Source of the DNA: Glebionis coronaria
Lineage: Eukaryota > Streptophyta > Magnoliopsida > Asterales > Asteraceae
Assembly (NCBI GenBank): GCA_025667525.1
Contig: CM046876.1
Location: forward strand, 528,528,538-528,592,537
Length of the DNA: 64,000 nt
Reading direction: 5' to 3'
Part shown: positions 57,087-64,000 of the stretch, in pieces
Numbering within the stretch: the first letter of the stretch is position 1
How the letters are laid out: every line of letters starts with the position of its first letter
Position numbers and translations under genes: made by a program
The notes under the pieces: model-generated
Told to the model about the DNA's origin: nothing
Seen by the model: the letters and a program-made list of their open reading frames with translations, nothing else
Databases searched by the model: none

Positions 57087-58571
57087 TTAGTGCTTATGGA
57101 TGTCCCAAGCTAATACAGACTTGTATCTTCCAAAAACATCAACATAGTCATATCTTGTTAAGGTTTTTGATGTACTATTTGATTTGGAGACATGTTGTAA
57201 ACCATCTTGTTTAGGTCTCCAAACCCACTGAGCTAAGGCCTTAACAATATTAAGCTTTGTTTTTGACCATGCAGACTCAATCCTTGTACCCTTAACATTA
57301 TTAAAACATCTTGGTTGTGGAATTATGTTATTTTTAGGATTGAGGTGAGAAAATCTACCAAAGTTCTTGTGATTCACCTGTCTTGAGTTATTGCACACTG
57401 TTTTAACCTGTTGTTGATCATTAATCTTTCTTTTGTGTTTACAAGTATAGTGCAAGTGATCAAAACTACCACACACATAACAAGCCTTATTTTTGAGCTC
57501 AAAGTTATCACCTAATTTTTTAGTCATCATGCCATTCCAACCTCTTTGATTACCTCTAGGAATCTTATTGTTTTTCCTAAGGTTATCTGTTTTCCTTTTA
57601 CTTTCATTCTTAGCACAAGCAGATTGAGGATAGAACTTAGGTGATTTAGCATTTAAGGTAGACTTACAAGAGGCATATTTACGAGTAATGGGTTCATTTA
57701 TAAATGGTTCAGGCACAGACTCAAGTGTTTCAACACTAGAGTCGGACTCACAAGAGTCAAGGTCACTAGTCTTAGGTTCTAAAGACTTGTCACTAGAGTT
57801 ACAAGAGACAAAGTCATTAGACACAGAAATAGTTTCAAATGAGCCATTGGACGTTGTACCATATGTCATTTGTGATTCATCAAAGTCAGAGTGGTTTGAG
57901 GTAGGCATGAATTCCCCGGTGATAGGTGGAGGAACAGCATGCATCTCTGCAGCTAGTTTATACCTATTAAAAACAGGCCTACCTTCCACATCTTCAGGGG
58001 TAGTGTCGAACACACTAGACAAAGAGGAGTCAAAAACATCATTTGGTCCTAGATAGTTTTCAAATCCTAAGCCCATTTTGGTTCTACCAGACATAGAGCT
58101 ATCTACTAATTTGACTAAGTTTTTAGATGAATTTTTCCATTTATCAAACCTAGCCAAAGCATTATCTAGTTTATTCTGTAGCTCCTGCTTCTCTTTATTT
58201 ACCTCAGTATTAAGCTTTTCAGAATATGTCAATAGATTAGTTATATTTTCTAAGTCAATACTTAATACCCTAATCTTATCTTCATACTCTAATTGAGTAT
58301 TTTGAAACCACTTTTTCTGTTGTTCTAATGTTTTAAGAGCACTTTTGTATGACTGAACTTCTAGATAATATTTATCATTTTCAGCATTCAGACCAGCACA
58401 TTGTTTTTGAAGTTCTAAATATTTATGTTCATCTGTTTCTACACAACTATTTTCCAAGTCATAGTTATTATAAACATGCATTTTATTCTTTAGTCTAGCA
58501 TTATATTCTCTAACTTCAGATTCAGTCATATGAATTACCTCATTTTCTGGAATTGAAGTTCTGCACGCCAT
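57087..58571 (-). CDS. Gag-like protein with coiled coil and CCHC zinc knuckle
   Basis: 494-residue uninterrupted frame; start chosen as the first ATG 63 bp inside the primer site. Residues about 45-155 are rich in Leu/Glu/Lys heptad-like patterns (LQKQCAGLNAENDKYYLEVQ, KEKQELQNKLDNAL), a likely coiled coil. Residues about 160-310 are Ser/Asp-rich and probably disordered. The knuckle CYVCGSFDHLHYTC (C-x2-C-x4-H-x4-C) lies near residue 363, in a basic region (KRKTDNLRKNNK, RGNQRG), and would bind element RNA. The N-terminal capsid (UBN2-type) domain normal in Copia gag is absent, and no protease or integrase follows. A truncated but apparently maintained nucleocapsid-type protein. Confidence 0.8.
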   Translation of the reverse strand: MACRTSIPENEVIHMTESEVREYNARLKNKMHVYNNYDLENSCVETDEHKYLELQKQCAGLNAENDKYYLEVQSYKSALKTLEQQKKWFQNTQLEYEDKIRVLSIDLENITNLLTYSEKLNTEVNKEKQELQNKLDNALARFDKWKNSSKNLVKLVDSSMSGRTKMGLGFENYLGPNDVFDSSLSSVFDTTPEDVEGRPVFNRYKLAAEMHAVPPPITGEFMPTSNHSDFDESQMTYGTTSNGSFETISVSNDFVSCNSSDKSLEPKTSDLDSCESDSSVETLESVPEPFINEPITRKYASCKSTLNAKSPKFYPQSACAKNESKRKTDNLRKNNKIPRGNQRGWNGMMTKKLGDNFELKNKACYVCGSFDHLHYTCKHKRKINDQQQVKTVCNNSRQVNHKNFGRFSHLNPKNNIIPQPRCFNNVKGTRIESAWSKTKLNIVKALAQWVWRPKQDGLQHVSKSNSTSKTLTRYDYVDVFGRYKSVLAWDIHKH

Positions 58572-58633
58572 GTCTTCTTTAGAAACACCTTAACTAGAAA
58601 TCTTGTTCTTCTCAATCAAAGCTTCTCAACGAA

Positions 58634-58645
58634 GCTCTGATACCA
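58634..58645 (-). promoter_or_regulatory. tRNA-iMet primer binding site, gag-only element
   Basis: GCTCTGATACCA is the exact complement of TGGTATCAGAGC, two bases from the LTR start at 58648. Confidence 0.9.
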
Positions 58646-58647
58646 CT

Positions 58648-59190
58648 TGTTAGGTTTACTTCTTGAAGGATCTTTGAAACCTTGATCACGATACAAAGAC
58701 TGTGCGGAAACCAATCTTTATATAAGAAGAACAATAGAAATAACCAAACGTTCAAGCCTCAATATATTAATACGATCACTCTAAATAGTGATAGGGTTTT
58801 ACAACCTTGAAGCTATAATAAATAATGAGAGAAATGTGTAGAGAATATGTGTGTGTAGAAGTGTGTATATCTCTACACCCTAGCACCTCCTTTTATAGTG
58901 CAAGGGGTCCTAGGTGGTTACAATATAATTAATATTTGCCTAAGTATTATACATTAATATCCTTTAATAGTTTCCTAAACAAACTTGTAACCTTCTCATC
59001 ATAATCAATATATTTAATACTTTCCATATGAATAGGAAGACTAAATATTTGATCTTATCTTCTACAATCTTCCTTGATCATATCTTCTATAATCATCTTT
59101 CAACTTTATAATACGACCAGGAGGAATAAAGTACTCCAGTAGGAACTGCTATATGACCAGGAGTAACTTCTAAATACTTTGTTCCTAACA
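58648..59190 (-). repeat. 5' LTR of the gag-only element
   Basis: 543 bp; about nine substitutions relative to 55313-55855 (for example CGTTCAAGCC versus CGTTTAAGCC, CCTAGCACC versus CCTATGACC). Confidence 0.95.
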
Positions 59191-59807
59191 CTATTGCGAT
59201 TTTTTACGTCATTGATCGCCTAGCCTCTAGGAGGAGCGGCAATTTGGTAGTCAACAACAATGATCTTCAACAACGAAAACAGTTAAACGAGGAAGAAAAA
59301 ATAAGGTTGATCATATCTAATGTAGACTAATAATCGAGATAATAAGTTGATCTGTTGATTCTATGAATACCATAAACTATTCTACCAACAATCATTGATT
59401 TTACATTAATTTCGATTATAAGGGTTAACGTACGACAAAAGCTTCCAACACTTGGTTTTATTATAAAAACTGGTAACTGTCATGCTAGGGTTACAACACA
59501 TTATTTAAATAGACTCACAAAATGAAACGGACCTCAAAAGACAAATGAGCCGTGAGCTAAAACAGAAAAAAGTCCAACAAAAAATTAAAAAAAACATAGA
59601 ATGTAAATAACTCATAAAAAATGAGTGTTTTGGGCCTTGAAAATTCCGTAACCAAACGAAGTGTGGTTACAGTTGCGTTTGTCTCAATTCTGCGTTTTAT
59701 TTGACTGGCCGTGAGCTTTATAACTCCTCTCGGAGCCCAAGTTATACCAATTTTAATAAACTTTTTTCTCATACGGTCATGTGTCTTTAGAAACAAGTTT
59801 GTCCATT
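59191..59807. other. Spacer between two LTR elements, no gene
   Basis: 617 bp. A 79-codon minus ORF (59557-59796) shows no domain. Host sequence that received both insertions. Confidence 0.5.
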
Positions 59808-60088
59808 TGTGGATTTGCTAAATATGATCCGGTGGTCTAATATGGTGGAATATGGTGGTGGAAGCCATTGTTGAAAGAGAGAGAAAAGAGAGGTTGTGTG
59901 AAAGAAAGAAAAATATATTAAAAGAGAAAATGACACAAGCAACACCCCTCCTTGGAAGCTAAGGAGGGGTATATATAGTCACACACGATACACTTAACTA
60001 TACATGAACCTAGTCTAGTCTAAACGTGTGTGACTATGATAACTAATGGGAATTCTTAAATGTCGTCACATAAAGTGAGTTTCCAACA
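59808..60088 (-). repeat. 3' LTR of the LARD-like element
   Basis: 281 bp, partner 63514-63794. Contains a TATATATAG box (about 59970) beside CTCCTTGGAAGCTAAGGAGG, a short hairpin. Confidence 0.95.
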
Positions 60089-60709
60089 ATCTTCCCCCAT
60101 GGGACAACGTGTAGAATTCCTTACAATATTTTACCTAACAAGTACATAATGATAAAGAACAAGAGCTTTCATGAAGCGTCCAATGCTGATGATGTCTTCT
60201 GAGGCCTTTGACTTCAAAACGACTCATCTTTAAAGTAACTTGTAGTAGAAATACTGTAACGGCACGAGCTAAGTAACCCATACACTTCTGGTTAAGGAGA
60301 AGTTTCTGAATTAACTTCCCCCTAATTCATGCCACATAAACTTGATGTAGAAGCTTTTAAATAGCTTCCCCCTAAATCAACAATCCGCGTAAGCAACTTC
60401 AAAGCTTTCAATAAAGCTTAGAATGATTAAGCGCACAGCGGAATCTAACAAGCAAATCCCATCATATAACATGATAACGTTGCTAAGAGGGATTGAAAGT
60501 AAGGGGTACACCAAGTAGATCAACAAATTTTCTTCTCACGCTTGAATAATTCTTCTGAATTTTTCTTCCCCCTGAGAGTTCAAGTTATGCATACCAGAAA
60601 GAATCAAGACATTTCTTCCCCCACTTAGTTGAAGAAAGTAAATCAATCCCAATTATGAAGCTCAAATACTGAAGTAGACACTTTATCCCATTCATGAAGT
60701 TGACATCGT

Positions 60710-60790
60710 AACACCAGAGTCAATTAAGTCCCGGAAATGCACATATCTTCTTCCGGAGATGCACCAGAGTCAATTAAGTCCCGGGAATGC
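60710..60790. repeat. Short direct repeat CACCAGAGTCAATTAAGTCC
   Basis: The 20-mer occurs at about 60712 and 60762, each followed by CGG(A/G)AATGCA, a 50-bp tandem duplication inside the LARD-like element. Confidence 0.85.
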
Positions 60791-61859
60791 ATATAGGATA
60801 ATGATGATGTTTAATTGCAACAATTAAACAATTAAACCTCGAATCAGTAGTGTACCGTTTTAGAGATTGATAACGCCACGAGTTAAAACACTGATTTTCT
60901 CTGCGGCTATGACAAATGTCATCCCGGAATGTCTTCAAATCAAAAGAAGGTATGAAGTTCATCACGTGTACTCGTTGTGCGTTCAATGTGTCTTCTTCTT
61001 CTTCCCCCTTGATAGTTTCGAAACTTGGAACCATCAACAAATCGTACGCACGTATACCTGAAATCTCGTGAGAATAATAAATAAGCTGAATTATATAGTT
61101 TGTGAGAATCAGCTGTGGATCGAAAATCTCTTCTCATAAACTCTCTATGGTAATCTTTACCAACCCACTTGAAAGCAATTTGAAGTGACCACTGATTGAA
61201 TGAACCAGATACATCAAACGTGAAACTGAATAAGAATCCTTCGATCTTGTGACTTAAGCTTGCACTATTGTTGAATGAAGAACGGTGGAGAAATCTCTAA
61301 GTACTCAGTGCATCACTGAAGAAGTCTATAAGCACAACACCTCTTGAAATTATCCACGTCGACTAAGCGCGTGACACTGAGTACAACAATGTAACCCCTT
61401 TAAGTGATAGTTATCCGAGTCATCAAACAGCCACCCCGAACCCGGAAACCAGATAAACAAGTCTTCATTCTAAGATTAAGCACGAGCAAGTTATCTTTGA
61501 AAGATAAAATAAATACACGCCTTCAAAAAATCCGTCTTCAACTTCACGTAATTAATACCCGATCAAACGAAATCTGTAGCCACTAAAAGATCGCCCATTT
61601 TTTCTTGGTCTCGTCTCAAATAAATTCTCGTCACATTTTTCGCGTCTTTTTGTCACTTTGTCTCATCACTGTGTCACGTTTTTATCCCGACCATATAACC
61701 GATGGCTAAAATTTCTAGTAAAATGACATTGCTAGTAAAATTTCTTTTTAAAATTCCACTAGCCATCATTTTGTGCAACACATTTGCAAAATCAGCCCAT
61801 ACGTGAGATCCAGCCCAAATCTTTGGATAACTAAAAAGTGTTGGCCCATTCAAGCGCAA

Positions 61860-62200
61860 TACCCGCTCCACTCACGGTTATATAAGTCAACCATAAAATT
61901 AGGTATCACTAACCCTAAACACTCACCCTTATTTCCTCCGCCAACAACTCCACTTCTCACTTTCATCTTTTAAAACTCAGCCACCAAATTCTTGTTCTCT
62001 CCCATCTCATAAAAAACGCCACAACCTTCACCCCAACCAAATCATCCAACACAGCCAAATAAAATCACACTCTGAACCCATCCGAATAATCCATCAATCT
62101 TTCACAAAGAAGAAAGATCATCAATCTCAATCATCTTCAATTTTTGATTATCAGACCAAAACCGCATACATGAATCTCATAAGCAAAAACATATCTACCT
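61860..62200 (+). promoter_or_regulatory. Promoter-and-leader-like block inside the LARD-like element
   Basis: GGTTATATAAGTC (61877) is TATA-like and is followed by about 250 bp of C/T- and C/A-rich sequence (CCTCCGCCAACAACTCC, CTTCACCCC), as in plant 5' leaders. It is antisense to the element. It may be a captured gene start. No ORF longer than 87 codons follows, so a gene is not supported. Confidence 0.3.
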
Positions 62201-62920
62201 TATAACTCATAAATTGGTAATCTTACACATCATATCAAGCTATTGTTCACAAGTATCGAATCAACCAACACGTTCCCATGTTGTTGATTCAATAACCACG
62301 AAGAACTTTAAAGACATACGGCTTGAAGATCTTGCTAAAGGTAGGTATAGAATGATTGCATGTTTCAGAGTCAATCGAATAAAAGAAGACGGATAACATA
62401 GTTGTTATACGGATTCATTTATGTTCGAAAATTAAATGATGGTTTCTTCCATATATATAGATCTATGATGATTGAAATTCGTGAGATCTATATAGATCTT
62501 GGCATGCATGTCGGTTTTTTGACTGAAAAACGAAACAAAATAAATGGATTATAACATAATTGTTATTAATCCTTATTTGATTTCGAATATAAAATTAGAT
62601 CTGTGATGATTTTTAATGTCGTGTAGGATCTAAAATATCTCGACACTTGCATGTCCCCACACGAAGGGAAATATGAATCTGAGATCTTTTTTCGAGTCTT
62701 TTTTATGTTTAGACGGGTTAGGAGACGAAGGGATTAGGATTAGATCATGGTGTTGTGGAGGTATAGGGTGGAAAGTTGAGTTGGTTCAGTGCACGAGTCA
62801 CCTGAGTCAACTCGGTAATGACCGAGTTGACTCGGCTGTGTTGATGAAATGTTTTTGTGGAGGTCAAACAAAGTCTGCTAGAGTCAAAAGCAATGTTTTC
62901 AGAAGAAAAAAAATGATGCA

Positions 62921-63184
62921 CCATCGGAATGTTTAAGTCTCTATCGGAGTGGTTTGTAGTCATCATCGGAATGGTTTTAAGTCTCCATCGGAATGTTTTG
63001 TAAGTCTCTATCGGAATGGTGTAAAGTCTCCATCGGAATGTTTTTTAAATATCCATCGGAATCAAACAAACACCCCATCGGAATGGCTATCCGAATAATA
63101 ATTGGAATGACCATCTGAAGAATCATCGGAACAAACATAATTGGAGTCGCCATCGTAATCCCCATCTGAATCCCCATCGGAAAA
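62921..63184. repeat. ATCGGAAT interspersed motif array
   Basis: Seven exact ATCGGAAT and several variants, often followed by G and preceded by C, at roughly 22-28-bp spacing. On the minus strand one frame gives a Ser/Asp/Gly-rich stretch (DSDGDYDGDSNY). It could be a degenerate coding microsatellite or a protein-binding array. Confidence 0.8.
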
Positions 63185-63499
63185 GGGTTTTGACCCTTTT
63201 TCATGTTTTCCCGAAAAAAATGGATCTGTTATCTGGATCTTATCAATCTGCATAAAAAGAATAAAGAAACCCAGGAAACAATTCCATAACAGAGCAGACT
63301 TTGACCATGAATGAATATGAGACTTGGACCAATGACTATTCAATGATAACTGTATCTTGTGACAATGACGTGGTTAAAGATAGTAACAAAAAAATTTGAC
63401 CTTCGTGACAAATTTTTTTTAATAGATCGAGACATAAAAAAATATAGACCACCAAATCGAAAACAGTAAACACGAACACGATCCAAGGATGGAACCGAG

Positions 63500-63511
63500 G
63501 CTCTGATACCA
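63500..63511 (-). promoter_or_regulatory. tRNA-iMet primer binding site, LARD-like element
   Basis: GCTCTGATACCA, the exact complement of TGGTATCAGAGC, two bases from the LTR start at 63514. Confidence 0.9.
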
Positions 63512-63513
63512 AT

Positions 63514-63794
63514 TGTGGATTTGCTATAGATGATTCGGTGGTCTAATATGGTGGAATATGGTGGTGGAAGCCATTGTTGAAAGAGAGAGAAAAGAGAGGT
63601 TGTGTGAAAGAAAGAAAAATATATTAAAAGAGAAAATGACACAAGCAACAACCCTCCTTGGAAGCTAAGGAGGGGTATATATAGTCACACACGATACACT
63701 TAACTATACATGAACCTAGTCTAGTCTAAACGTGTGTGACTATGATAACTAATGGGAATTCTTAAATGTCGTCACATAAAGTGAGTTTCCAACA
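63514..63794 (-). repeat. 5' LTR of the LARD-like element
   Basis: 281 bp; differs from 59808-60088 at about four positions, clustered near its start (GCTATAGATGATTCGG versus GCTAAATATGATCCGG). Confidence 0.95.
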
Positions 63795-63799
63795 CCATT

Positions 63800-64000
63800 C
63801 TTCAATACTTGAGCCTCCATTAATAGCGAAGACAAATGAGCATTTTTTTTTGTATTTTGACGGGCGGAATTTATAGTTTATGCATAGAATAACAAGAAAA
63901 ACATCATATTAAAAAAACGATAAACAAATAGTAACAAGTATCGCTCTGGATCACTGGCAAATGCTAGCCGATAACCAAAGGATGAAAATTTGTTTGTAAA
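63800..64000. other. Window end, no gene recognised
   Basis: AT-rich flank to the right of the LARD-like element. Confidence 0.5.

Larger units (their letters stand above)
55313..59190 (-). mobile_element. Non-autonomous Copia-type element encoding only a gag-like protein (TSD CTATT)
   Basis: 3878 bp. Two 543-bp LTRs (55313-55855, 58648-59190) start TGTTAGGTTTAC and end TTCCTAACA. CTATT flanks both ends (55308-55312, 59191-59195). The primer site is next to the right LTR and a purine tract (complement of TCCTCCTCTAAACTTG) next to the left, so the element is minus-strand. I count about nine differences between the LTRs (about 1.7%), implying a recent insertion. The interior holds a gag-like ORF and diverged tandem repeats but no protease, integrase or reverse transcriptase; mobilisation would need another element's enzymes. 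Confidence 0.93.
59808..63794 (-). mobile_element. Large non-coding LTR element (LARD-like), TSD CCATT
   Basis: 3987 bp. Two 281-bp LTRs (59808-60088, 63514-63794) start TGTGGATTTGCTA and end GTTTCCAACA. CCATT flanks both ends (59803-59807, 63795-63799). The primer site (63500-63511) is next to the right LTR; a purine tract (complement of CTTCCCCCATGG) is next to the left, so it is minus-strand. I count about four differences between LTRs. The 3.4-kb interior has no gag or pol motif, only short ORFs. Structure fits a large retrotransposon derivative. Confidence 0.93.

Noticed and set aside
57688..58056. 122-codon plus-strand ORF
   Set aside because: Antisense shadow of the intact gag-like ORF on the minus strand; Ser-rich composition is complementary.
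61404..62396. Possible captured protein-coding gene behind the TATA-like block
   Set aside because: Only 60-66-codon ORFs follow, none with recognisable motifs; kept as a promoter-like block with low confidence.
62745..63343. Overlapping minus-strand ORFs with Ser/Asp/Gly or Ile/Met/Pro repeats
   Set aside because: Generated by the ATCGGAAT motif array read in different frames; no family similarity.

Overview
This window looks like a transposon-dense, AT-rich stretch of a flowering-plant nuclear genome. It contains Ty3/gypsy elements of three plant clades (Tekay-type chromovirus, Reina/CRM-type chromovirus, Athila), Copia-type elements primed by initiator tRNA-Met, Stowaway, Tourist and hAT-like MITEs, a plant MuDR-like transposon and tRNA-derived SINEs. 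The style of the LTRs and of one gag suggests Asteraceae, but that is an impression from memory and not proven by the sequence. I see no convincing intact host gene, no rRNA or tRNA gene and no CRISPR array.

Layout. Positions 1-27397 are a nested stack of LTR retrotransposons. The outermost host is a plus-strand Reina/CRM-like chromovirus. Its RNase H/integrase half lies at 14055-15407, and its integrase tail and 278-bp 3' LTR lie at 26632-27397. Its integrase is split by an 11.2-kb minus-strand Athila-like element (15408-26631) flanked by the 5-bp duplication GTCGG. Its reverse transcriptase end abuts a minus-strand Tekay-like chromovirus with 3-kb LTRs (3316-14054). The left LTR of that element is interrupted by a Copia-type LTR (1640-3315), and the Copia element is in turn interrupted by a gypsy LTR (1-1639) that runs off the window.

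Positions 27398-48730 are older, decayed sequence. They hold a pseudogene resembling the Myb/SANT ORF1 protein of PIF/Harbinger transposons, two Stowaway MITEs, two copies of a hAT-like MITE, a Tourist-like MITE, a 154-bp near-perfect snap-back hairpin, a 670-bp foldback element built around a palindromic 21-bp array, and two SINEs. At 40-46 kb is a cluster of broken exon-like pieces of unrelated genes: a PB1-type Raf-like kinase, an Rsm22-like methyltransferase, and unidentified pieces.

Positions 48735-54396 are a complete but decayed Mutator-like element with about 200-bp terminal inverted repeats. Besides the transposase (minus strand) it carries two plus-strand accessory reading frames: a small GRF zinc-finger/coiled-coil/membrane protein and an acidic, serine-rich protein. 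This divergent three-gene layout is the best candidate here for an under-described system.

Positions 55313-63794 hold two young, non-autonomous, minus-strand LTR elements with perfect target-site duplications (CTATT and CCATT). One encodes only a gag-like protein. The other has no recognisable retrotransposon protein and carries a CGGAAT-type motif array.
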